Positions 53,823 through 61,221 of a stretch of 64,000 bases of DNA are shown one piece after another. Below the pieces are notes generated by a model that did no database searches, was not told where the DNA came from, and saw only the letters and a program-made list of their open reading frames with translations. The position numbers and the translations under genes were made by a program. The stretch's first letter is position 1. Each line of letters begins with the position of its first letter. This stretch comes from Chthonomonadaceae bacterium (GTDB lineage Bacteria > Armatimonadota > Fimbriimonadia > Fimbriimonadales > Fimbriimonadaceae): the NCBI GenBank assembly GCA_015709495.1, contig CP054189.1, positions 2,356,001 to 2,420,000 of the forward strand, given 5' to 3'.

Positions 53823-54258
53823 CTCTCCAGAATCGCCGAACCTGATTCACGACCTGTTCCTGATTCTCTTCGAACCGAAGGTAAACCCCGCGAAAGACGG
53901 CCGTCCTGCCTGGGGCGGCCAGCGGCGATATTTTGAGACCGTCCTCCGAAAGCGTCACTCGTTTTACGTCGTCCCAATCGATCGCGGTTACCGAAATGCC
54001 TGACCGGACCCTCGCCCCCTTCGCGTCGACGGTGTATCGAAGTGGGAGCCAGAACTCGGTTGTCGAACCGAGGATCACGAGGGCGCCGACCAAAGCCAGC
54101 AGAGCGTTCTGGAAAAGGAACCAACCGAACAGCCCTGCAACTCCCGCGCATACGAAGACGACGATTCGGCGGCCGGGTTGTTGCTTCCAAAGTCTTAGTT
54201 CCCAGTTCAAAGGCTCGGCGGCCATGCCTTCCGAGCTCGAATCGTTATCGCCACTCAT
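53728..54258 (-). CDS. Membrane cassette gene 1: membrane protein with PH-like domain
   Basis: This 176-residue protein has two membrane helices (about residues 30-70). Then comes a beta-rich segment ('TTEFWLPLRYTVDAKGARVR', 'SVTAIDWDDVKRVTLSEDGL', 'FRGVYLRFEENQEQVVNQVR') typical of bacterial PH-like domains that follow a membrane pair. The last ~32 residues (from about 'GEIGVLGERAIGG') overlap cassette gene 2 and are probably not part of the fold. Its start overlaps the prs gene by 14 bases, so it is read from the same transcript. Confidence 0.6.
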   Translation of the reverse strand: MSGDNDSSSEGMAAEPLNWELRLWKQQPGRRIVVFVCAGVAGLFGWFLFQNALLALVGALVILGSTTEFWLPLRYTVDAKGARVRSGISVTAIDWDDVKRVTLSEDGLKISPLAAPGRTAVFRGVYLRFEENQEQVVNQVRRFWRGEIGVLGERAIGGETEGIDSQGGESGDQEGA

Positions 54259-55186
54259 TGAAAAGACTGCTCACCGAAACGTTCAGATGGATTCTGCGAA
54301 TCGCCTCGGCGACGAGCGGAGCGATCTGAAGCACCGTTAGCTTGGGGAACTGCCGCTCGCTGGGAATCGGGATCGTGTCCAGGGTGATCACCTGCGAAAT
54401 GACGCTGTCTTGAAGGCGCTGCGCCGCGTTTCCGCTGAACACCGGGTGGGTGCAGGAAGCCATGACGTCGACCGCCCCGCGCTTCAATAGCGCCTCGGCC
54501 CCTTGGATGATCGAGCCCCCGGTATCGATCATATCGTCGATCATGATGCACCGCTTGCCTTCCACGTCACCGATGATCTCGACGATGTCCACCTTGTTGG
54601 GCTCGGGCCGCCGTTTGGCGATGATGGCGAGGGGAGAATTGAGCATCTCCGCAAGGGCCCGCGCTCGGGTGACTCCCGCGACGTCCGGGCTCACCACCAC
54701 GATGTCCTGCTCTTGAAGGTGCTGGTCGATCATGTGGCGGCCGAGAATCGGACCCGCATAAAGGTGGTCGACGGGAATGTCGAAGAAGCCCATGATCTGT
54801 TCGGCGTGGAGGTCTACGCACACCACTCGATGGGCTCCTGCGACTTGAATGAGGTCGGCCACGAGCCTCGCAGTGATCGGCTCGCGGGGTTTGATCTTCT
54901 TGTCCTGCCGCGCGTAGCCGAAGTAGGGCATGACCACGGTGATCCTCCTGGCCGAAGCCCGACGAAACGCATCGAGCATGATCAAGAGTTCCATCAGGGA
55001 ATCGTTGACCGGGTGGCAGGTGGGCTGAAGGAGGAAAACGTCGTTGCCGCGCGCGCTTTCATCCACCAACACCCGAATCTCCCCATCGCTAAAACGCGTG
55101 GCGGTCAGGCGTCCCAAATCGATGTCGAGATACTCGGCCACCCGGTTCGCCAACTCGCGGTTCGCGTTTCCGGCGAACAGCTTCAT
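54245..55186 (-). CDS. prs: Ribose-phosphate pyrophosphokinase (PRPP synthase)
   Basis: This 313-residue enzyme makes PRPP from ribose-5-phosphate and ATP for nucleotide synthesis. Motifs include 'MKLFAGNANRELANRVAEYL', 'RFSDGEIRVLVDESARGNDV', 'MPYFGYARQDKKIKPREPIT', 'VVCVDLHAEQIMGFFDIPVD' and the PRPP loop 'CIMIDDMIDTGGSI'. The ATG at 55186 fits the family length and has GGGAGG and GAGGG upstream. An ATG at 55216 overlapping the glmU stop by ATGA would add ten residues and is a real alternative. It is followed by cassette gene 1, overlapping by 14 bases. Confidence 0.97.
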   Translation of the reverse strand: MKLFAGNANRELANRVAEYLDIDLGRLTATRFSDGEIRVLVDESARGNDVFLLQPTCHPVNDSLMELLIMLDAFRRASARRITVVMPYFGYARQDKKIKPREPITARLVADLIQVAGAHRVVCVDLHAEQIMGFFDIPVDHLYAGPILGRHMIDQHLQEQDIVVVSPDVAGVTRARALAEMLNSPLAIIAKRRPEPNKVDIVEIIGDVEGKRCIMIDDMIDTGGSIIQGAEALLKRGAVDVMASCTHPVFSGNAAQRLQDSVISQVITLDTIPIPSERQFPKLTVLQIAPLVAEAIRRIHLNVSVSSLFNEWR

Positions 55187-55212
55187 GCCCTCAAGTTCCT
55201 CCCTGCGAGAAC

Positions 55213-56607
55213 TCATTTCGACTGCGCTTCTTTGCGCCGACGCCATTTCGATGCCCATTGCTCCTTGATCACCTCTTGCCCTCTTGCTATCGCGAGCGAA
55301 TCGGGAGGGACGTCGTGACTAATGACGCTTCCGGCCGCCACAATAGCTCCCTCCCCCACAGAAACCGGCGCAATCAGAGTCGTATTCGACCCGACGAACG
55401 CGTTTTCCCCTATCGTTGTGCGATTCTTCTGAAAACCGTCGAAATTGCAGCAGATCGTGCCCGCGCCAATGTTGGCGGAAGCCCCGATCGTCGCGTCGCC
55501 GAGATAGGCCAGGTGCGAGGCGCTCGCGGCCACGCCGAGGCTGGCGTTCTTGACCTCGACGAAGTTGCCGACGCGGGACTTCGAATGGAGCCGGGCGCCG
55601 GGTCGGAGGTTGGCAAAGGGACCACATCGCACGTCGTTTTCGAGCCACGCGCCGTTGAGGTGGCTCATCAATACGACGCAGCGATCGCCGAGGGTCGATT
55701 CGCGAATCGTCGTCGAGGGGCCGATTCGGCAGTTCTTGCCGATCTTGCAACCCCTGCCGATCGAAGTCATCGGCTCCAATACCGTATCGCGCCCGACTTC
55801 GACATCCACCGCAACATACGTCGTCGCCGGGTCCACCACGCTGACCCCGTCCTCACAGAGGCGCCTCAGGATGCGTTGCCGAAGAGCAAGCTCGGCTTGC
55901 GCTAGCTGCCAGCGGTCGTTCACACCTTGGAACAGCCAAGCTTCTTCGAAAAAGCAGGTCTCGACCCGGCCTCCGGAACCCGCGACCGCCTCAACCATGT
56001 CGGTCAGGTACTGCTCGCCCTGAGCGTTGTCGGTCGAGAGGGAAGGGAGGAGCCGAAAAAGGGTCTTTGCGTCGAAGCAATAGACGCTCACGCAAACCTC
56101 TCGAATCTTCCGCTCCGCCTCGCTCGCGTCGCGTTCTTCCGCGATGCGAACCGGACGGCCCGAGTCGTCTCGAATCACCCTGCCATACCCGGTCGGATCG
56201 TCGAGTTCGACTACGGCAAGCGTGCATTGGGCTTGGGCTTCGTCGTGGCGGGAAAGGAGCTGTTGGAACACGTCGGACGTGAGCAAAGGAACGTCTCCGG
56301 CGGCCACGAAGACCGGGCCGTCGAAGTCCTTCAAGGCGTCCGAGGCCGACGCTGCCGCATGGCCGGTGCCGCGCTGCTCGCGCTGCCACGCGTAGTCGTA
56401 CCCTTCGCCAAGCGCCCCTTGAACCTCCTCACCGCACACACCGATGACCACCACAGGTCGGTCCGCTCCTGCTCCTTGCATCGCCCTGCCGACGAGTTCC
56501 GCCATCGGCGCGCCGCAAACCTCGAAAAGCGCCTTGGGTCTGTCCGACTTCATGCGGGTTCCTTTGCCCGCGGCGAGAACGATTCCGGCTAGTTGACGTG
56601 ATCTCAT
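55213..56607 (-). CDS. glmU: Bifunctional GlcNAc-1-phosphate uridyltransferase / glucosamine-1-phosphate acetyltransferase
   Basis: This 464-residue protein makes UDP-GlcNAc for peptidoglycan and lipopolysaccharide. The N-terminal pyrophosphorylase domain has 'AGIVLAAGKGTRMKSDRPKA', 'EQRGTGHAAASASDALKDFD' and 'VFVAAGDVPLL'. The C-terminal left-handed beta-helix carries hexapeptide repeats ('IGKNCRIGPSTTIRESTLGD') and the acetyltransferase segment 'SHLAYLGDATIGASANIGAG'. The ATG at 56607 is chosen because the fold begins there. No good ribosome site is seen. It heads the long leftward gene train and diverges from upp. Confidence 0.96.
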   Translation of the reverse strand: MRSRQLAGIVLAAGKGTRMKSDRPKALFEVCGAPMAELVGRAMQGAGADRPVVVIGVCGEEVQGALGEGYDYAWQREQRGTGHAAASASDALKDFDGPVFVAAGDVPLLTSDVFQQLLSRHDEAQAQCTLAVVELDDPTGYGRVIRDDSGRPVRIAEERDASEAERKIREVCVSVYCFDAKTLFRLLPSLSTDNAQGEQYLTDMVEAVAGSGGRVETCFFEEAWLFQGVNDRWQLAQAELALRQRILRRLCEDGVSVVDPATTYVAVDVEVGRDTVLEPMTSIGRGCKIGKNCRIGPSTTIRESTLGDRCVVLMSHLNGAWLENDVRCGPFANLRPGARLHSKSRVGNFVEVKNASLGVAASASHLAYLGDATIGASANIGAGTICCNFDGFQKNRTTIGENAFVGSNTTLIAPVSVGEGAIVAAGSVISHDVPPDSLAIARGQEVIKEQWASKWRRRKEAQSK

Positions 56608-56723
56608 CGAGTTTCTGACCGACCGCGAGACCGAAGGGGGTTGAGGCGGTGATAGCATTATGCACTTCGAAGCCTATTTGGCGACACGGCACGCAGCGGG
56701 AACGATTGGGCAAAAATAGCCAC

Positions 56724-57344
56724 ATGAAGCTCACAGTGCTCGATCACCCTCTTGCGGGCCACCTGATGTCGGACCTGAGGGATGTATCGACGCCTCCGGA
56801 GAGGTTTCGGCAAATTTGCCGGGCACTCACGACGTTGCTGATTCTGGAGGCGACGAAGTCACTCCTGACCGAGAACTCGCAAGTGCGGACCCCTCTGGAA
56901 GTCGCGCCCACTCGCATCCTTGGCCAAGGGCTTGCGGCCGTCCCGGTTCTTCGCGCGGGACTGGGAATGCTCGAGCCTGTGACGGAGCTGTTTCCCGACG
57001 TGGCGGTGGGCTATATCGGTCTCGAACGCAACGAGCAAACCGCCATTGCCCGCAGCTATTACTGCAAACTGCCCAGCTTCGAGGGCAGGTTCGCGATTTG
57101 TCTCGACCCGATGCTGGCGACGGGCGGCTCCGCGTCGCAAGCGCTTTCCCTTATGAAGTCGCAGGGGGCCACGGACCTGACGATGGTGTGCGTCGTCGCC
57201 GCGCCGGAGGGAGTCGAGAAGCTGAACGCGGACCACCCTGAGGTTCGGATCGTCGCAGCGGCTTTGGATCGCACCCTGAACGACCAGAAGTACATCTTGC
57301 CGGGGTTAGGCGATTTCGGCGATAGGCTGTATGGAACCTTGTGA
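56724..57344 (+). CDS. upp: Uracil phosphoribosyltransferase
   Basis: This 206-residue enzyme salvages uracil to UMP using PRPP. The signature PRPP site is 'FAICLDPMLATGGSASQALS'. The conserved start is 'MKLTVLDHPLAGHLMSDLRD', and 'LGQGLAAVPVLRAGLGMLEP' and 'GYIGLERNEQTAIARSYYCK' are present. The ATG at 56724 matches the family N-terminus; an upstream in-frame ATG at 56649 would add 25 unrelated residues. It uses the product of the prs gene across the divergent region. Its stop overlaps the start of the next small gene. Confidence 0.97.
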   Translation: MKLTVLDHPLAGHLMSDLRDVSTPPERFRQICRALTTLLILEATKSLLTENSQVRTPLEVAPTRILGQGLAAVPVLRAGLGMLEPVTELFPDVAVGYIGLERNEQTAIARSYYCKLPSFEGRFAICLDPMLATGGSASQALSLMKSQGATDLTMVCVVAAPEGVEKLNADHPEVRIVAAALDRTLNDQKYILPGLGDFGDRLYGTL

Positions 57345-57643
57345 TGCTTCACTCGCGCGTTCAACTCAGCACCCTTGTCTTGGCGACCGTGGCGATCTTC
57401 GATCTGGCTACGACGATCCTGCTTTTGGGACGAGGGTTTTCGGAGGGCAACCCGATTTTTCGCTGGCTCCTCGCGTTGGGACCTTGGGCGTTCGTCTTCG
57501 GCAAGGCGGCTTTGCTCGCGGGACCGATCCTGTTGCTCGAGTACGCCCGAACGAAGAAGCCCGCACTCGCCGAATCCGCGACGTGGGTTGCCGCATTGCT
57601 TTACCTGTTTCTGTACATTTCGCACATTCTCAAACTTTGGTGA
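57344..57643 (+). CDS. Small membrane protein, DUF5658-like
   Basis: This 99-residue protein has three to four hydrophobic segments ('STLVLATVAIFDLATTILLL', 'LLALGPWAFVFGKAALLAGP', 'WVAALLYLFLYISHILKLW'). The 'FDLATTILLLGRG' and 'EGNPIF' pairing fits the DUF5658 family of small bacterial membrane proteins. Start is ATG 57344, sharing one base with the upp stop (TGATG); GTG 57341 is an alternative. The function is unknown. Confidence 0.7.
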   Translation: MLHSRVQLSTLVLATVAIFDLATTILLLGRGFSEGNPIFRWLLALGPWAFVFGKAALLAGPILLLEYARTKKPALAESATWVAALLYLFLYISHILKLW

Positions 57644-57726
57644 TCGCCGCTACCCACGCGATTGCGCGATGAGTTGAGCCAATTCGGCGTTGAATTCCGT
57701 CCCATTAGTTCAGGAGGATGCTGGAG

Positions 57727-58146
57727 ATGCAAAACGATTTTCCTGCCGACAAGCCCATCGGGATCATCATCATGGTGCTGTCGGTCTGTTGCACGCTGTT
57801 GGGCGCTGCCGCGACTCTTGGGATGGGGGCTTTCGGCGCGGCGCTCGCGGGAGCCGCAGCCGAACAAGGCGACTCACAATCTGCGTCGGCGATTATGGGT
57901 TTTGCCGGAGCTGCCGCGGTCGTCGTGGGCCTGATCCTGATCGTCTCGGGCGCGCTCGGAGTCGTCGTCGGCTACGGGATCATGAAGAGCGCCAAATGGG
58001 GATTCATCATGGGGATCGTCGTCTATGGCCTCAGCACGTTGATGAACCTTATGAACTTCAACGTGTTCGGCCTGATGTTCGCGGGCGCGATCCTCACCTA
58101 TTGCATCTTGAGGATGGCCGGTTCGGTCGGCCCTAAGCCCGCATAG
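57727..58146 (+). CDS. Small four-helix membrane protein, unknown
   Basis: This 139-residue protein has four hydrophobic segments ('IGIIIMVLSVCCTLLGAAAT', a small-residue region rich in A and G, 'AAAVVVGLILIVSGALGVVV', 'WGFIMGIVVYGLSTLMNLMN') and ends in 'KPA'. The ATG at 57727 is preferred because AGGAGG (57712-57717) lies 9 bases upstream, whereas the ATG at 57718 touches it directly. No family recognised. It is followed by a bidirectional terminator. Confidence 0.65.
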   Translation: MQNDFPADKPIGIIIMVLSVCCTLLGAAATLGMGAFGAALAGAAAEQGDSQSASAIMGFAGAAAVVVGLILIVSGALGVVVGYGIMKSAKWGFIMGIVVYGLSTLMNLMNFNVFGLMFAGAILTYCILRMAGSVGPKPA

Positions 58147-58168
58147 CCACGCTCCCGAACCAAAAAGC

Positions 58169-58200
58169 AGGGCGCCCGACGAATCGGACGCCCTTTCTTG
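58169..58200. terminator. Bidirectional terminator between converging genes
   Basis: AGGGCGCCCGA pairs with TCGGACGCCCT around CGAA with one mismatch. TTTCTTG follows rightward and CTTTTTGG leftward, so it can end both the small membrane gene and the redoxin gene (stop at 58228). Confidence 0.85.
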
Positions 58201-58227
58201 TTGTGAATGGATCGCGAATCAACGGGA

Positions 58228-58833
58228 CTACGGATACTTGACGTTGCAGCCGTATGGTTCCTTGTAAGGAATGCTGACGGCCTTGCCGTTGGAGGCTTCG
58301 TTGTAGGCGCGGAGAATCAAGTTCTCGGCCTTGGCGATGTCGGCTATGTTCGCCGAACGAATATCGTCGATGGCTCCGTTGTACAGGACCTCTTGCTTGT
58401 CCGGCGAGATCAGAACCATCTGGGGAGTGGTTTTGGCGTTGTACATCTTGCCAACCTTCCCCTCGGGGTCGAACAGCACGTGCGTGGCGTTGCCCTTCAG
58501 GTCCGCAAGAATCTTTTCGGCCTGCTCACCCGAAACGTGGCCCTGCTTGCCCGGGGCCGACGAGCAGATCGTCAGCCAAACGACTCCTTTGTCTGTGAGC
58601 TGCTTTTGCGTCTTCTGCATGTTGCCGCTGTTGTAGTGCTTCTGCACAAACGGGCATTGGTAGTTCCACCATTCGAGCACGACCCACTTGCCCTTGAAAT
58701 CCGTCAGATTGACGGACTTGCCCTTGCTAGAAGTGAGCGTGAAGGCGGATGCAGGGGTCGATTCTGACGAGCGGAACGCCGCCACTACGAACAATGACGA
58801 TACGGCTAAGATGGCTAGGATCCCTGTTTTCAT
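58228..58833 (-). CDS. Secreted thioredoxin-like/redoxin protein
   Basis: This 201-residue protein has a signal peptide (about 20 residues). A thioredoxin-like fold follows: 'LTDFKGKWVVLEWWNYQCPF', 'GVVWLTICSSAPGKQGHVSG' and 'GKMYNAKTTPQMVLISPDKQ'. The active cysteine in 'YQCPF' has no second cysteine two residues later, so it resembles a peroxiredoxin-type site rather than CxxC. Another Cys is in 'PYGCNVKYP' near the end. The ATG at 58833 has GGGAGGG upstream and overlaps the stop of the DsbD-domain gene. Confidence 0.78.
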   Translation of the reverse strand: MKTGILAILAVSSLFVVAAFRSSESTPASAFTLTSSKGKSVNLTDFKGKWVVLEWWNYQCPFVQKHYNSGNMQKTQKQLTDKGVVWLTICSSAPGKQGHVSGEQAEKILADLKGNATHVLFDPEGKVGKMYNAKTTPQMVLISPDKQEVLYNGAIDDIRSANIADIAKAENLILRAYNEASNGKAVSIPYKEPYGCNVKYP

Positions 58834-59654
58834 TCGTACCCTCCCGGTATTTTGGCTTCGATGGCGTAGGCCGCCGATCGGCCCGACTTCCATCTAACAT
58901 ACAATACGCCCTTGAGCACTTTCGGAGTTTCTTCAAAAAACTGACTCTTGGGGATGCTGACCTGAACCTCACCCTCCCGCACCGTCATTTTCTGCTCTCC
59001 GCTGTAATCGATGACTTGGGACGTCTGGGAAAAGAACTTCACGGACACGATCTCTGCGGGATCGGGAACTCCTCGGAAGTCCAGCGAGATGGACGTCGGG
59101 TCCTCCGTGAAACCGGCCGCGACCTTTCCCGAAACCGGGAGCTTCTCCGCGACGGATTCGAGCCAGCGCGACTCAGGACCCTTGGGGCCTGTTTTCTCGG
59201 CTACTTCGACCCGGCGCGAGACTTTCGCCGACCCCACCATGCAATTCTCTTTGCAGATCAACCACCCCACGTTCGCCGCCAGCTCGCTTCTTCCGATCGC
59301 GGCGTCGGCTGCGACGGTGATTTTCGTCAACAGAATCACGTCGTTGGCGTAGCCGTAGCTCGTGATCCCCGACGACCGAAAAGCTAGGGGAGTGGGCCAT
59401 TCGATGGGCCCAGCGGCGAACCCCGGAGGCAACTCCCACTGGAGGGTCGTCGGAATGCCCGAGTCGCCGGGATTGAGCCAGTAGATGTGCCATTGGGGCT
59501 CGATGCGGAATCTCACTCCCACCCAAAACGCCTCGCCCGGAGCGACTGTCGTCCGTTCGAGGAGCAACTCGACATCGCACCTGGGGTTCTCGACGTCTTG
59601 CGCCCACGACCCAGCAATGAGCCCGAACAGAGCGATCACCAAAGCCCTCTTCAT
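58830..59654 (-). CDS. Secreted DsbD N-terminal (thiol:disulfide interchange) domain protein
   Basis: This 274-residue protein has a signal peptide (about 18 residues). Its body matches the N-terminal domain of DsbD/ScsB: 'RIEPQWHIYWLNPGDSGIPT', 'LPPGFAAGPIEWPTPLAFRS' and the conserved 'NVGWLICKENCMVGSAKVSR'. The membrane and thioredoxin domains of DsbD are absent, so it may accept electrons from a separate membrane partner. Its stop overlaps the redoxin start by ATGA, which links the pair into one oxidoreductase unit. Confidence 0.85.
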   Translation of the reverse strand: MKRALVIALFGLIAGSWAQDVENPRCDVELLLERTTVAPGEAFWVGVRFRIEPQWHIYWLNPGDSGIPTTLQWELPPGFAAGPIEWPTPLAFRSSGITSYGYANDVILLTKITVAADAAIGRSELAANVGWLICKENCMVGSAKVSRRVEVAEKTGPKGPESRWLESVAEKLPVSGKVAAGFTEDPTSISLDFRGVPDPAEIVSVKFFSQTSQVIDYSGEQKMTVREGEVQVSIPKSQFFEETPKVLKGVLYVRWKSGRSAAYAIEAKIPGGYE

Positions 59655-59712
59655 ACTCTTCCTAAACGAATCTGGGGGCGATTCGTTCTCAAGACAATCT
59701 CCGATCCTTCGC

Positions 59713-60120
59713 CTAAGCGGGTTGATAGAGCCAGATGTGCGCGCCTGCTGGGTCTGCGATCAAGGTCATTCGGCCGACCGTCGGCACCTCCATGATCGGA
59801 ACCACCACCTTCGCCCCAAGCTCCAGGCACTTCGCGAGCCGTGCGTCGACGTCATCGACCGACATGAATACGGACCAGTGGGGAGGAACGCCCTGCATGT
59901 CGGGGCTGTTCGTATCCATCGAGCCCGCGACCGCCTTTCCGTCGACGGTCAGCATCTTGTACATGGTGCCCGTGCCCATGTCCATTTCCGTGATCCCAAA
60001 GCCGAGCGCATCCACGTAGAATTGGAGCGCCTGGTCGATGTTCGGAGCGTACAGCTCGTGCCAAGGGAAAGCGCGCCCTTCGGCCAGCGCATGTTGATCG
60101 TTTTGGTCTGACATTTTCAT
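59713..60120 (-). CDS. VOC-family (glyoxalase/bleomycin-resistance-type) protein
   Basis: This 135-residue protein has the two beta-alpha-beta-beta-beta modules of the VOC superfamily: 'FPWHELYAPNIDQALQFYVD', 'GFGITEMDMGTGTMYKML', 'HWSVFMSVDDVDARLAKCLE' and 'GRMTLIADPAGAHIWLYQPA'. H21, H81 and the acidic residues near the ends are candidate metal ligands. Function is not predicted beyond the superfamily. It lies 58 bases upstream of the DsbD-domain gene in the same direction. Confidence 0.85.
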   Translation of the reverse strand: MKMSDQNDQHALAEGRAFPWHELYAPNIDQALQFYVDALGFGITEMDMGTGTMYKMLTVDGKAVAGSMDTNSPDMQGVPPHWSVFMSVDDVDARLAKCLELGAKVVVPIMEVPTVGRMTLIADPAGAHIWLYQPA

Positions 60121-60290
60121 ACTCTACATCAGAGGTAAGAATAAGCGCAAGGTACTAGGACAACGCCGATTGCAGCACTTTGGGCCCCTCCCAGAGGGAG
60201 CAGAGATCGAGGTCGTTGACCTTCCAAGCATCGAGCCAATCCGAAACGTTCATCGTCCCTAGGATATCGCAGGTTCGAGGCCGTCTGGCC

Positions 60291-60296
60291 GATAAT
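60291..60296 (+). promoter_or_regulatory. Candidate -10 box for the PH-like membrane protein
   Basis: GATAAT lies 9 bases before the GTG start at 60306, which has no clear Shine-Dalgarno. This suggests a very short or absent leader. Confidence 0.25.
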
Positions 60297-60305
60297 GGGA
60301 AAGTC

Positions 60306-61211
60306 GTGGAGCAAGAGTCCTTCCAACCCGAGACGAGCGTTGCGAACGCCGAGCGCCGAGCGGATGCGTGGATCGCGAGGTTTGCCCCGTTGGTCATGAA
60401 CCAAGATGTGGCTTCGGTCGACGAGATTCGCGGGAGGCTTCGGGTGCTTCGTGCATTGCGGGAGGAGTCGGCCCCACTGACTTCCAACCTTGAATCGACG
60501 CCCCACCCTGAGCGTCCGGAGTGGGCCGATACGCTTCTCATGGCCATCGAGCAGCTCGATTCGGTCGAGCGAAGCCTGCGAAGGAAGCTCGCCCTGCTGG
60601 CGCCAGGTGATCCCGAAGGACTCGTCGACATGGACGCTCTCCGGGACCGACTGGCGGAGCGGGCCGCGCACGATGAGTTGGGAGTGGACGCGGACCTCGT
60701 CCAACCGCTCTCGCTCACGGAACGAACTTCTCCGGCGAACTACGGCATGGCGGCGGGCCTGCTGGGAGTAAGTATCGCCTGGAACAGCTTCACGGCGGTC
60801 CATGCGTACTTCATGATCGGTGGCTTCAAGCAGGTGATCGGGTGGGCTGCGCTGGGGCTTTTGGGGTTCTACGCGCTTTTCTTCGGCGCGGGGATTTCGA
60901 TGCTTGCGGCCGCGTTCAATGCGGCCAGCGAAGAGTCGATCGAACTCTCCGGCAGAACTCTCACCGTCCGCAGGAGACTCGGTTTTTGGGTCCGAAAGAA
61001 GACCCACAAGCTCGCAAGGAGCGCGGTGGCGCGGATTCAGAAGGTCAATACCATGAAGTTCACCTCCGGACGTCAGGCGAGCATGACCCCTTCCATCGTC
61101 CTCGAAGACGAGCAGGGCCGAGAGGTCAGCTTCGCGAGCGGAGTGTCCACCACGGCCCGGAATCGCATCATGAGGCGAATCAACGCGTATCTCAGGCTTT
61201 CTAGCGAGTAG
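60306..61211 (+). CDS. Membrane protein with C-terminal PH-like domain, unknown
   Basis: This 301-residue protein has a helical N-terminal half with many charged residues ('RGRLRVLRALREESAPLTSN', 'QLDSVERSLRRKLALLAPGD'). Two membrane helices follow (about 165-225: 'GMAAGLLGVSIAWNSFTAVH', 'VIGWAALGLLGFYALFFGAG'), then a beta-rich tail ('ELSGRTLTVRRRLGFWVRKK', 'SIVLEDEQGREVSFASGVST') like a bacterial PH domain. GTG 60306 is chosen as start because the earlier codons are not conserved-looking. Its architecture resembles membrane cassette gene 1. Function unknown. Confidence 0.65.
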   Translation: MEQESFQPETSVANAERRADAWIARFAPLVMNQDVASVDEIRGRLRVLRALREESAPLTSNLESTPHPERPEWADTLLMAIEQLDSVERSLRRKLALLAPGDPEGLVDMDALRDRLAERAAHDELGVDADLVQPLSLTERTSPANYGMAAGLLGVSIAWNSFTAVHAYFMIGGFKQVIGWAALGLLGFYALFFGAGISMLAAAFNAASEESIELSGRTLTVRRRLGFWVRKKTHKLARSAVARIQKVNTMKFTSGRQASMTPSIVLEDEQGREVSFASGVSTTARNRIMRRINAYLRLSSE

Positions 61212-61221
61212 CAGGAATCGC

